From contig CAJNOI010000034.1 in NCBI GenBank assembly GCA_905250115.1, forward strand, positions 18,889 through 82,888: a stretch of DNA of 64,000 bases, in the 5' to 3' direction. The stretch comes from Adineta steineri. Its lineage: Eukaryota; Rotifera; Eurotatoria; Adinetida; Adinetidae. Of the stretch, positions 36,566 to 48,951 are shown piece after piece (the first letter of the stretch is position 1; each line of letters begins with the position of its first letter). The notes beneath the pieces were generated by a model that saw only the letters and a list, made by a program, of their open reading frames with translations, was not told the DNA's origin and did not search any database. The position numbers and the translations under genes are program-made.

Positions 36566-36820
36566 TTGAGTTTAGTAATATTTGATTAGTATAAATATCA
36601 ATGACATAAGACTAATATTGAAAAAAATGAATGTATCGTGTAATTATGAGTCTCTGTATGATGACAAAACTTTATAGAGATATCAAATAAGTGAATCAAC
36701 AGAATATATCAGATAATGCTAATTTTTTTTATGGTAATTATCGTTTTTATCACTAATATATTTGGATAGTATGTTATTAATTAAAAAGAAAAGTACAAAG
36801 TTTGATAAAATAATGAATTG

Positions 36821-37807
36821 TTAATAAAGAAAAGATGCATCATCTTTAAGTCGTTTAAGTATTTTCGTTCGTCGTATTGAATCTGATGATTTTTGTCGAC
36901 TTACTAAAAATTTATTATATGGATGTTCTTGTTGAAAATAATCTGTAGTTGATATAAGACCAGGTGATGATAATAATGGAAATTCCATTGATGGTATTTT
37001 ATTCATAGTTACTTGTGTTAAATTATGTGTCCATTCAGTTTCATAAATAGGTGTTAATTGTTCAAGTGAAGAACATATCGTTGTATTTGGAATTATTGCC
37101 TGAGAATTTTTTTGATTATTATCATTTTCAGATGATAAAATTTGTTTGGATAAGATAGAAAGATTACATGATGAAAGTCGACCAGACATGAGTATACGAT
37201 CAGTTGGTGTTTTAATATAATCTAAAAATTGATGGTTGTTATTTAAGTCATTGATATTAGTCATTATTGTTACCTTGCATTCGATTGATCTTACGAATAG
37301 TTTTATAGAATTTATTCTGATTATTTTCGACAATGGAATCTATTAAATAAATCATTCATTTTCAACGCTTTTTACAGTTGTTTTTTTTTGTTTACCTGAT
37401 CGAATCAATGAACTATGTGAAGTTGTCGAACTAGACAATGTATTAATTGTTGTACAATTTTGATTATTTATTTCTGTTGTTGTTGTTATTATAGGACTAT
37501 GACTGATTAAATGAGGATAAGAATTATATAATTGTGATAAATGATTTTTATCATCTGAATGACATTTTATAAATGAATTGTTTTTAATACTTTCTTGTTC
37601 GGGAAATTCTTCATTTAATTCATATGATAAATATCGATGATGATGATAATGACAAAAATAATAATATATATAACAATATAATATAATTAAAAGTAGAATT
37701 AAACTGATCAATGCTATAAATATTAAGTAGCCAATAAGATCATACACAATATAAGTATTGATTAATGGAGTATTTATAAATGAATGAAACAATCGATTAT
37801 TCATCAT
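36821..37807 (-). CDS. Single-TM protein of unknown function
   Basis: Three exons (37396..37807, 37274..37339, 36821..37221) give 292 residues in one frame. The start chosen is the first of two adjacent ATGs (MMNNRLFHSF). One strong TM helix (LIGYLIFIALISLILLLIIL) lies near residues 25-45. A YCYIYYYFCHYHHHRY stretch follows, then a long polar, Ser/Thr/Asn-rich cytoplasmic-type tail with a basic end (SDSIRRTKILKRLKDD). No signal peptide or known domain is seen. The structure suggests a type III or tail-heavy membrane adaptor, but no family is recognised. The middle 66-nt exon is supported by its boundaries and by frame only. Confidence 0.55.
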
Positions 37808-39160
37808 AATAATTAAAATAGAATATTGAAAATGACAGTTTTTTTCTAACACATCAAGTTATATGATATATGTTCATCTACTTGACTATTTCAAGTAAAT
37901 TTTAAAATGACAGAGATCAACATTATAAAACTGTAATGGGAGAAAGAGAATCAAACATTCAATATGAATCACGTTCATATATATATATATATGAATAATA
38001 GAGAACACATATATGTATGTGTATATAGTAATTGTACACATGAGGCAATGTTTATTGATAATATGTATGGATGAGTTCATATATATATACAACTACATCC
38101 TAATATTAAGTGAGATATTTCCTCCTTTCAAGAATGATTTCAGTTTTTTTTTCTTCTTTTGTATAAAATATGAGTATATTGTCAAGGTGAATCATAAGTA
38201 AGGGGTGATACCATGATGTCAATTGTATGAATAGCGAAAAAAGGAAGAACCATCGATCATACATAACATATTATAGCGAAAAAAAAGCCTTATGATTAAA
38301 ATGATGACGTAGTTTTGTACTCACTGTTTATTCTTATTCAAATTCGTTATCAACGTAAAAAATCAATACTCTACTTCCTTTGGTATCCAATTTATTACAT
38401 ATATATACATAACAACCGATAACTATATGCATCATTTACATATAAACAAACATACATATCAGATGAATTTCTTTTGTATAAAAAATAATGAAGTTTAATA
38501 AATGACTCTATTATATCGATATAGTTCATATAGATGGTGTAACATTGTTGAATATATAAAGTTATTTTTCTTTATGTACATATTATAATCACTTTTCAAA
38601 ATGAATAAAAAAAAACATGACAGTCAATATTATTTAATAATAACGGTTACGCATATGTTTGCTTGATTTTTTTTAATTGATCATACATGGTTAAAAATTT
38701 ATTTGCGGATAATATTATTTTTTTTTATTGAAATGGTAAAATAAAGATTGTGGTAAATATATTTTGAATAATTAAGAATGATTCTTTAGAGTTTCTACGA
38801 GAAATATACTCGCATATGTACCTTTAATTGTAAGACATTAACACTGCTTTTGTTAATATTTTTAATAAAGTACACTTATATTATTATGTACGACTTCAAA
38901 GAAAAGCAGACGATTAGATAGAGTACACGTATAACGAAATAACAAGACAACAAACCGCATAGAAAGAAAAAGCACAACCATGTCTCTCGACTGTGTTGTT
39001 TCTCGCATGAGTTGTTTTTATCTGATATAAAACAAATGAGAAAAAAACAACGTCAACAAACATATATATTACGACACTTGTTTTTTCCCCAATATATGTA
39101 TATATATAACAAACATTCTATTAACATCATATAAATTATCAATTTTTACAATTAACAAAT
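37808..39160. other. Intergenic between divergent genes, no gene seen
   Basis: AT-rich with many TATATA runs; probably the promoter region of the EF-hand gene on the right. Confidence 0.55.
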
Positions 39161-40238
39161 ATGTCTTCTATCATCGATAATGAAACAGGTTTTTCTGAAA
39201 GTGATATACATTTTGCTCGAAAAACATTTATTCGTGATTGTCCTAATGGACGTTGTTCAAAACAAAAATTTCTTACATTTATACGAAAATCAACTTTACA
39301 AAAAATTCATCAATCAAATGTTCCATTTTTTAAAACATTACAATATTATCGACGACGTAAAAAATTTTTTTCGATGATGTTTGATATATATGATCGAAAT
39401 CATGATGGAGAATTAGATTTTGATGAATATCTTTATGCATTATCAGCACTAAGTGGTGCTAATCGTTTACGTACAATTGAAACATTATTTTGTTTTTTTG
39501 ATACCAATAATCAAGGTTATATAACACGAGAAGAATTTAATTCAAGAAAAATAATAGCAGCACAATGTCTTGGACAAGCAAAAACTGGTATTAAAGATAA
39601 ATTACTATATGAACAAGCATTTAATGCAATGGATGTAGATAAAGATGGACGTATATCAAAAGATGAATTTATTCAATGGCATTTAAATGATCATTTAAAA
39701 TTAGATGAAACAAAATCAATAAAAAAACGAACGCGTTTATTGCGTACTATATCAAATCTAGTTGATGGTCGTGGTCCAATTGAAAAAAACCCGGTTGATA
39801 TATCATTAGACAAGACTATGAATATTAATACTAATCAAGAGTAAGTTTATTTATTCAATCTCTACGTTATCTTATCTTTATTTTCATGTTAGATCATCTT
39901 CAATGTTTCATATTGATCAATATCTATTAAATATTTTTCGACAAGCACGCAATCGTTTTCATTATGGAAAAAATAAAATTAGTGATCACCAATTTGATTC
40001 AGGTGTATTGACGTCATCACCAATAAACGCAATCACTGATTTAGACTTGACTGAAAATAGTTTTCAGTGCATTGCTACTAATGAAGCAGATAATGAACTT
40101 TTATATCAATCATTAGAAGATGTTTTAATTGAAACATTACATGAATTGAGACAACAGCGACAAGAACAAAGATTAAATAGTAATTGTGCAGATAAATCTC
40201 TTAGAGAAGATCAACATTCAATAACAATTCGACTGTAA
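39161..40238 (+). CDS. EF-hand calcium-binding protein
   Basis: Two exons (39161..39840, 39893..40238) give 341 residues. Three EF-hand loops are seen: DRNHDGELDFDE (78-89), DTNNQGYITREE (114-125) and DVDKDGRISKDE (158-169). Loops 1 and 3 have full ligand sets. Loop 2 keeps D1, N3, N5-type ligands and E12. The spacing resembles the neuronal calcium sensor/calcineurin B group, but the N-terminus lacks a myristoylation glycine (MSSIID). The C-terminal 150 residues are a low-homology extension with a Q/R/E-rich helix near the end (LHELRQQRQEQR). It is likely a Ca2+-dependent regulator; the partner is unknown. Confidence 0.85.
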
Positions 40239-42286
40239 TTATTTTTGCATACCTTCTATATGACCAGTGAATAATTAGTTCTAACTGTGAAGTTCAGATG
40301 AGTTTAACTTTCGGACTATTCTATAAAATTTTACTCTAAGATATTATCTAAAAGTTATTCAACATGTATGATATACTATGATAATTTTTTGAGCAAAACG
40401 TGCTGACAAAGTTAAGTTTATTAATAATCTATTAATAAGTTATCTTGATTTATAATGATAAAAAGTATTTTATTATAAAAAAAATATTTACTGTTAGACA
40501 GAAATCTTTTTTTTCCATATTTTTCGTAATTACTAGTCAGAGATTTTTTTATTTTATAGTGTAGATTCGATGGATGTTTTTTTTGTAATATAAATTAATA
40601 TTTTTCATAAATAAATTATAATATTTATTTATATACATTGTTCTTTATTCAAAACATATGTTATCGCATCGAATACATTATATTGATTTTATATACATCT
40701 AGATCATAGACATTAGTATATATTGAAATGATATTTCAAATAGTTTATCAATGAATGGTGTATATACAAGATTATTGCCAATTAATTTCTACAAAATTAA
40801 ATATATACTATGAAATTTAAACTTTAATCGTCTCTTTAGAGCACAATTCATATCTAATTCTTTCTTTGCTTTTCTGTCGGGTATATTGATTAATAACAAT
40901 ATAAATCATACGAATATGAAATGCAACGCGGTTTTGGCCAATTTGTTTTTCGTTCTGTATTCTCACAAAAAGCGATTTTTTTTCTATCTGTTCTGTGCAC
41001 TTGTATTTTCATACGTAGATAACGTACGCAAAGATTAATTCAAAGCCTACTTCTTAAAAGATCGTAACCAGTTGGATATCGAGGAAGTGATATTTTATCA
41101 CCATCAATAGTTGTGTCTGTGTCTAAATGAAAGTAAAAAATGGTTCATCTTCTACGATACATTGAAATACAGTCGTATAAATTATGAGATTTGTCATATG
41201 AACATGTGATTACTAGATCGAATGATAGTAGAAGGTGTGACTCGTCGTCTATCTATAATTTACGATTCATTTTTATACATAATTATCAGGCAAAAGAACG
41301 TTTATGAATTATATTGATAGGTGTCACAACTGACTGTTTAAATCAAATTTTATAATATATAAAATTCTAACCTTTTCTTATCTTATGTTGGATAATATCA
41401 AGTAACTCATAGAAATCATCCCAAACGTTTAGCGATTTTACATGATGAACGTAAAGCTAAAGCAGAAAGTAGAACAATAAGTATTTGGTATTATCATTGG
41501 TATTTTAGTTTTCAACATACCATTCTCCTTTTTTTACTCCTACTATTTACTTGACTTTTCTTTTGAAATAATTTATCTGATGAAATATTTCAGATGATTT
41601 CTCTTAAAATAAAGGTGAAACAAAATACTTTTGTCTATATCATTGAATATTTGGTTTTTGTTTGACGAATTAATAGTTCCACCATTCGATTTCATCAGTT
41701 AGCAAATCTGCTAATCATATTTTTATAATTTTTAGTTGAAACCAAACTATACGTTGAATAAAATACTATTTAAACGAGTATATAAGTAAGAACGTACAAA
41801 TAATCATATGCGTGTCTAGAGATAAAAATTATTACAATGCATGTAGACAGGCAAGTAGGATTAATATTTTATTTATCCTTCACACACAGTCAAATTTAAT
41901 TATTGAATGATATCCCAAAAGTTTTGATAAATCATATACACTTTGATCAAAACTAAATAATATTTGTTTGATGATTTTATTAATTTCTTTCCTTGAAATA
42001 TATATGAATCATCTTTTTTGGAAATTTTCATTTTTATTTTTATTAGAAGAGGAAATACATTGATACGTAAATAGTCTCACACACTGTTAATTGTGATAAA
42101 ACTGTTAATTTTATAATTTAGAATAAATAAATAAATAAAGTACATGTTAAATGATACTAAGCAGTACATGATTAATATTATAACAAAAGAATAAATAAAT
42201 ATGTGCTAATGATCTCATTTAACACGATACTTTGTTGTTCTATATATAAGCATGCGAAATAAAAATAAGCTGTTTTTATTGTTATT
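40239..42286. other. Intergenic, no gene seen
   Basis: About 2 kb of AT-rich DNA between convergent genes. No frame with family support. Confidence 0.6.
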
Positions 42287-44041
42287 TTAAATGAGCTGAA
42301 ATCTTTGGACACGGTTGTTATTATAATCGGTTACATACATGAATGTTTCATTATGATTAATAGCTAATGCTGAAGGATAGTTAAACGTTGTATCACTGGA
42401 TCCCGGATTGCCATTAATATCACCTGCAATAGTTACTCCTTCAGTTGCTCCTTGATTCCAGCGTTGAATTCTATTATTACCGTTGTCCACTATGTACAAA
42501 GCTCCCGTCTTATTAGATATTTTAATATAAGATGGAGCAGAGAGCTGATTGCTTCGTGAACCAGAACCATTGCCGCCTGCTACTGTAGTGCCGTTGCATG
42601 GCCAAGTATCATTTAAGTTGTATCGTTGAATTCGATGGTTGTTTGAATCAGCGACATACAACCATGAATTGTGTTCATCAATTGCTATTCCTACAGGCAT
42701 ATCAAGATCCATAGAAGTAGCGCCACTAATAGCTGAGATATGACCAACTATTATTGTACCATTCAATGCATTTGGAGGCCAAAACATTACTCGATGATTC
42801 AACATAAGAGCAACGATCACATTCTTATGACTATCTACTACTACTCCATATGGAAAATACAAACTGCTAAGTTCTGTTCCACGAAAACCATCACCTGCAA
42901 CTATACGGGGTAGGGGATTAATTGTTTGCATGTTAGAATATAACACAACTTGAGAAGTAGCATAGTTAGTAACATAAATATCACATCCGTTTCTAGCATT
43001 GACATATACATCCAAAGGCATGGACAGAGACTGTCCAGAAGCCCCTACAGTTGCTACTACAGAAATATTTGTATAGTTTGTATCAGCATCCCATAAACCG
43101 AGAATACGATTATTGCCATCATCTACAATAATAATTGAGTCACTGTTGGTTCCCAATATATCAATTCCCGTAGGCGAATTTACACCAACAGTCGGACTAT
43201 TGCTCATTTTAGTGGTATCATCCGCAATTGTTGTTCCAGAAAGTACTGACAATGCTATAAAGATAAGAAGTAGATTTCATTATGGAAGAAATCATTGAAA
43301 ACTATCAAACTATAAACTCTTGTAACACTTTCTCGATTATATCTTATTTTATTCTGTTAATAAATCTTTTTTAAGTGTCATGAGAGAACTATCGATCTCA
43401 AATCAGATGAAAATATAATGATAGACAAAAAAAATTTTGTATAACTTACGACCACATTGATTAAATTGTAAACATGTATAGTTAAGATCTTGTCTACACA
43501 TGCTCATATTTTGTTGACAAGATGCACCAAGTATTGGCGATTGTGGAATACACATTGAAATTGATGCATTCCAATAAGTATGTGGCATACATTCACACGT
43601 AGAATTACTACCACATCGAAGATAGCGAATTTGATTACAAGTAGAAATACATGGACTGCCGTATTCAGCGAAAAGACGTGCGGAAATTTGTAAAGTACCA
43701 ACTTGTGCTTGAGATGAAGATGATGAAACAATTTGACCTAATTTATTTGTATCACCTTCAAATAATCGACATTGTTTCGATGAAGATACTCCATAATCAA
43801 AAATACGGCATAGGACATTGTTGTTACATAATATAGAACATTTCTTGATTGAATCAGTATTAGTTATCGAAATAAGTTGAGCTGGCATATTAGCAGGTAT
43901 ATATTGATTGCCTTGACTTGATAATATTGTTTGACTAGCAAAGATTTCTTGAGAATAAGTTTGTTTAATAATTAAAAAAAGAGACCACAGCCAAATAGTC
44001 GTATGAAAAGAGCAGTAATTGTAGAATGGATAGAAAAACAT
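42287..44041 (-). CDS. Secreted NHL-repeat beta-propeller protein with PAN/EGF-like N-terminus
   Basis: Two exons (43450..44041, 42287..43254) give 519 residues. A hydrophobic N-terminus (IWLWSLFLIIKQTYSQ) is a signal peptide. Residues about 40-110 hold a cysteine pattern like a PAN/apple domain (KKCSILCNNNVLCRIFDY, KQCRLFEGD). Residues about 128-200 hold an EGF-like Cys set (CISTCNQIRYLRCGSNSTCECMPHTYW). The rest is about six NHL repeats (SPTGIDIL..SIIIVDDGNNRILGL, MPVGIAIDEHNSWLYVADSNNHRIQRY, YPSALAINHNETFMYVTDYNNNRVQRF), expected to close a beta-propeller. Many N-glycosylation sequons fit an extracellular location. Such proteins are strongly expanded in bdelloids; the ligand is unknown. 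Confidence 0.85.
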
Positions 44042-45577
44042 AATTGTTAACTAAATAATACGGAAAAGATTATAATATGTTACATTTTATCACAATAAAA
44101 AATAATCTAGATTTATTTTTTAAACAAACAGAAATCTGTTTAAATAATGAATAATTGTTGATCTTTATTTTGACCATGATTCTACTCCTTTACTCTGGTA
44201 ATATTCTAGATATTTTAAGAGAGACTCCACGACAACATTGAGCAACGTTCCAATATACGAGGCAGAAGATAAAAAATACTTTTTTGATCTTTTATGTGCA
44301 TTTGAAAGACCATGTTTTGAAACTAACAAATCCAAATTTTTAGCTCTAATAGTATAAACGTTATATCAATTAAGTTTAGATGATCGCATGAGTTTGCGTA
44401 TGTATCAGACGAATAACTAATGAATATAATACTCATTCTTCTGATATATAATGTCTTGTTTTTTTCCAGTTTCTGGAAAAATTTATAAGTATCTACTAGA
44501 ATCTCTTAGAATGTACAAGATCATCTACCATTATCTTTAGTATTTTCACTTAGGGAATGCTTGCTTTGGATATGAGTACAATGAAATACCGATATCCTTG
44601 CAGAAGAAACTAATACATACCAAAAAAACTGTTCTTGTTGTTAAATGCTATCGTTTAAGGAGAGCCTTTTTTTCAAACTGACAACAAATAACTCAACTAT
44701 CGTATTCTTTTTATACACGTCACTAGAGAGTATTTATTAAAAACAGAGAATAGAATAAGAACTTTTTTTTTCTTACAATAACGTCTAGTTTGATTCGTGA
44801 AAACAACTTTAAATTATATTTTTCAGCTTTTTATTTTCTTAGAGATGTATTTTTTTTTGCTGACGTATTAAAAATGTCATATGATGTATAAAATATATCA
44901 TATGACGTGAATTGTTTTTTTTAAATTAGATTTCTATTATTAACAAATGTGCAATTTCATATTTAATGAGCAATTTTTTTTTAAGACTTGAAGTGAACGG
45001 ATATACAAACTTGATAAGAAGAATACTTGTGAAATAGTTTGTTGTTTGACATTTATTCCTCTGCTTTAATATCGGTACTTTTAATGTGTGTCATATGTTA
45101 AAAATGTATCATAACGAATTGATCGAAAGACGAAGAGTTAAACGATCGTTCGAATGGAAAACAAAAAAAAGCGTTCAATATATATTGCGCACATGCTATC
45201 GGGAACACCGAAAGGGAGTACATTATATATGAAAGATGAAACTTTTAATGTAGTACTAAGAAACAGTAAACTATGAAAAACTATTAAAAGTAATATAATC
45301 ATGGTGTAACTGATTTTCAATATTTTTTCAATTCATTTTTAGTACCTAGATAGTTTGTTATTTATTAATTTAAAAAAAAATTCATTAATAAATATTAATC
45401 CATCATAGTGCACCATCTAATAATGCTTTTTTTCCTTCGTTCGATCATACATAATAGTGTGTTTATTTTCTCTCGAAGCTTCTATTCTATTCTACTTTAT
45501 ATAATATTACTTTGACGCACTTTAAATTATATTTAAAACGATAGAAAGTTTTTTTTTTAATTTTTTTCTAATAAATC
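44042..45577. other. Intergenic, no gene seen
   Basis: AT-rich spacer between divergent genes. A short GC-richer patch near 45175-45230 has no coding support. Confidence 0.55.
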
Positions 45578-46214
45578 ATGGCAAATATAAGTTCAGATGT
45601 TGAGCATCTTCGACAACAATATAATGCTGGAAAAAATCAACGTGATGGACTTGTAATCCAATATAATAATAAACAATTTCAAGATGGTGATGAATTAAAA
45701 AAAACCGATACTCAAACTGAACCAAAAGTTCAAATTAATATTGAAACTGATTCAAAAAATCCACATTTTACATTAGTAAATATTCTTTTCTTTATATATT
45801 TCTAATATTTTAGTTATTATTTAGATCATGGCTGATCCAGATGCTCCTCAACGAGGTAATGAACGTGCTGGACCATGGTTACATTGGATTCAAGCTGATT
45901 TTCAAGGAAATAATATAAGTAATGGCAAAACACTTGGTAAATAATTTTTATAAAAAACAAAAACAAAATATATTCAATTAAATTTAATCTTTTCTTTCAT
46001 AGCTGATTATCAAGGTCCAGCACCACCATCTGGTACAGGACCACATCAATATATATTCTTATTGTATAAATCAGCTACAAATGATTTTTCTAAACATAAT
46101 GGATCGATTGCTGTCAGTGATTCAGAAAAACGTAAACAATTCAATCTAAAAAAATTTGAAAATGATCATCAATTACAATTAGTTGCTACAACATCATATA
46201 CTGTTATTGGCTAA
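45578..46214 (+). CDS. Phosphatidylethanolamine-binding protein (PEBP/RKIP family)
   Basis: Three exons (45578..45775, 45825..45936, 46003..46214) give 173 residues, near the usual 180-190. The anion-pocket motifs are present: DPDAPQR at 70-76 with WLHWI shortly after, and GTGPHQYIFLLY at 114-125. The N-terminal 40 residues are polar and diverged. Family members bind phospholipid head groups and in animals modulate Raf/MAPK signalling. This one is cytosolic by the absence of a signal peptide. Confidence 0.92.
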
Positions 46215-46447
46215 AACTATAAACTTTCTTTTATATGACTGATTGTATTACATTTGTAGTTATAGATATTTTATTAAAAGATAATCATTAGAATGAGGAT
46301 AAAGCTAACAATTATCTTTAATTTCTCCAATACTACATATTTTTGCACATGATAAAAATTAATAATTTTATTATTTTTCTTTTTCAAACAAAACTTTTTA
46401 CACAGTATAAATTATTTAAACAAGTATATTTCATAATTTCGATTTTC

Positions 46448-48227
46448 TCAATGAATATTATGAGATGAAAATACTGGACGATATTTCGGTGGTGGTTCAT
46501 TAGTTATTGATGATGATAAATCTGTTAATTTTTCTTGTTCAACATTAACATATTGTTCAATACCATATCGAAATGCACATTTTCCTAACATAACTGTTCG
46601 AACTGTTTGTGTTTGTTCATGAACTTCAAATTGACCAGAACTTATACCAGAATTTCCCGAACGTAATGCATCAGAAAATATTGTTGCTAAATCACCTTCC
46701 ATATATTTATAATAACCACCTGTATTATTTCTTGTACTAATCATTGCAGATATTCGACCACTAAAACGTACTTCAATAGAAAAATCAGCTGAATATTCTT
46801 CTTCAGTTATACATAACCTATAAAAATTGAATTTTTAATTTATAAGAAAACGAAAGAAATTTTTTCTTACTCAGCATTTGCTTTTGAATGTGGTGAAACA
46901 CGAATAGCTGAATTAGCTGACCAGAGCATAAGTGTTTCAAATGTTGAATCTTTTCCATAATCAACACGTTGTTCATGTCGAAGACCACCACCAACTTCTA
47001 AAACTTCATTTGGTAATTTAAATTTAACTGAACCTTCTTTTTCTTTTGTAAAACCACGTGTAAATGTAAAACTTAATGTTGTTACAGTTGAACGTTCAGC
47101 ACGTAATGAATATTCTTGTTCACAATCAGTATTATTTGAAAAATGTGTTTTAAATAATATCTGTGACTTAGGTAAATGCTTTTGATTTGGATGAGCAAAA
47201 ACAGCTTCGGATTGCCAAAAATTTGCACGTTTCCAATTAATTTTAACATCAAGTTCTTCACGACGATATTTTGAATCTTCACGATTACGTTTTGATAATT
47301 CCCACATTTTCCATATCTAAGAAACAAAAAACATTTTTTTTTCATACATAATTAAAAAATGAATAGAATTTTGAGACACATGATGCAATGAACTTTGTTC
47401 GATTATGTTCAATGAATGAAATAATGTTATATATGCACACCTGCTGTGTTCCGCTTTCTTTCCATATGTAAATTCAAATCATATACGCAATATGACGTCT
47501 GTTATAACTTACCCATTTTTCGATGATTTCATCTAAATCAATAATTGTTTTCTGATGTGATCCAGCATCTAAACGTTCCTTGATTTCTTGTCGTTGTAAA
47601 GTCATAGGCTATGTAAAAAAGAAAAAGAATACAATGTATAAGGTCAAATAATTAGGATTAGATCAAATGTCGGTATTGACTAGTAGTTTTGTACTTTTAC
47701 ATGAAACAAATTAAGCATAAATGATTTACAATCGGTATGTTATTTCAGTTATCATCATGCATGAACAATATGAATATGCCGACATTTATAGAGCAGTGAG
47801 GTAGAAAAACAAACATAGAATATATTTCTTTTGCTTGAGAAATGAATAAAAATAAATCACATGTATCTGTGATTCTACTCGTTCAGTTTGTTTAGATAGT
47901 GAAATTAGATCGACTCAATATAATACAGGTATATACATATACATATATCAATATTCTATTTAAAAAAAATAGGTACACTTGAGACTAAGAGTAGCGTCAT
48001 GATTCACTACTTCAATTGATGATTATGACTTGATTGATTCATTATTCAGTCTTCTCTTATCATCAGTGCAATAATTCAATATTTTTTTCAAAGGAAATAA
48101 ATCATATTTATCTACTTACACTTTTTCTTTGATTAATTAATGTTGGGATATTTTGTATAAGTCTTTCTGTTGCTCTACCGGTTATATCAGTAAAATTAGT
48201 ATTACTAATATCGGTTATTGTAGACAT
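46448..48227 (-). CDS. Aerolysin/ETX-MTX2-like pore-forming-fold protein
   Basis: Four exons (48120..48227, 47513..47608, 46871..47316, 46448..46817) give 339 residues. The pattern of the aerolysin-type pore module is seen around 100-220: a short NNT segment opening a long Ser/Thr-alternating stretch (STVTTLSFTFTRGF), an amphipathic segment (KLPNEVLEVGGGL), then TLMLWSA and IRVSPHSKANAEL, and DFSIEVRFSGRI. The order and spacing suit the ETX/MTX2-aerolysin family; the assignment is by pattern only. No signal peptide or lectin domain is visible, so it looks cytosolic or released by another route. Animal relatives serve in defence, feeding or endolysosomal functions. Nothing here shows toxicity. 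The reading frame is intact. Confidence 0.65.
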
Positions 48228-48663
48228 ACTGATTTAATCTTTCTTTTTTTATACAATGATCGTTCTACAATTTATTCATACATATATTTTTTTCTTCCTC
48301 TTTCTCTTCTCAAAATCATGGAATAGAGAGAAAGAGAGAGAAAGAATAGTTTCAGAAGTATATATATATCCAATCAATAGCAAGTCTATTTCGAAAGAAC
48401 AACGAAGAAAAATAATCTCTTACATTATCATTTCTTACCCTTTTTCCTCTTTTACATAGTGTACATTTCAACATACGTTTTAGTTAAATTCTTCATCATA
48501 TATCTATCTCGCGTTTTAAACAATAATTATCTATGTCTATCATCATTATCTCAATGGAACAATTTTACTAGAAGGGCAAAAAGTCAATTAATATCTGAAT
48601 TATATACATACACAGATGTATGAACAAATGTCACTAATCAAATTATCTTTTCTATGCGTAAAT

Positions 48664-48951
48664 TTATTCATGAGAAGTATTCATAGTGTCATTTGTTTGA
48701 ATATGATGATGTTCATCATGATGAGCACCTTTACGATTTGTTGATTTATGACCTATTCTTTTTGTCTTCTTTTGTCTCGTAGTTTTTGCATTTCGACGTG
48801 ATTTAGTTTTTTTCTTTTCGATTCCATGTTGATTTGTTTCCGTAGGAGAAACTGTCGCTTCATAAGCTTGTTTTTGTTGAGCAGATTGTTTTCCAAGACC
48901 ACCACCTTTACTCTTTTTATGCGATTGTTTTGTATGATTTCGTTTAACCAT
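48664..48951 (-). CDS. Small basic low-complexity protein
   Basis: A 95-residue frame from ATG to TAA, rich in Lys, Arg, His, Thr and Gln (KKKTKSRRNAKTTRQKKTKRIGHK), with a His/Asp patch near the end. The composition suggests a nucleic-acid-binding or nucleolar peptide. No domain is recognised and biased composition may mimic coding, so confidence is moderate. It stands alone between the aerolysin-like gene and a long spacer. Confidence 0.45.
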   Translation of the reverse strand: MVKRNHTKQSHKKSKGGGLGKQSAQQKQAYEATVSPTETNQHGIEKKKTKSRRNAKTTRQKKTKRIGHKSTNRKGAHHDEHHHIQTNDTMNTSHE

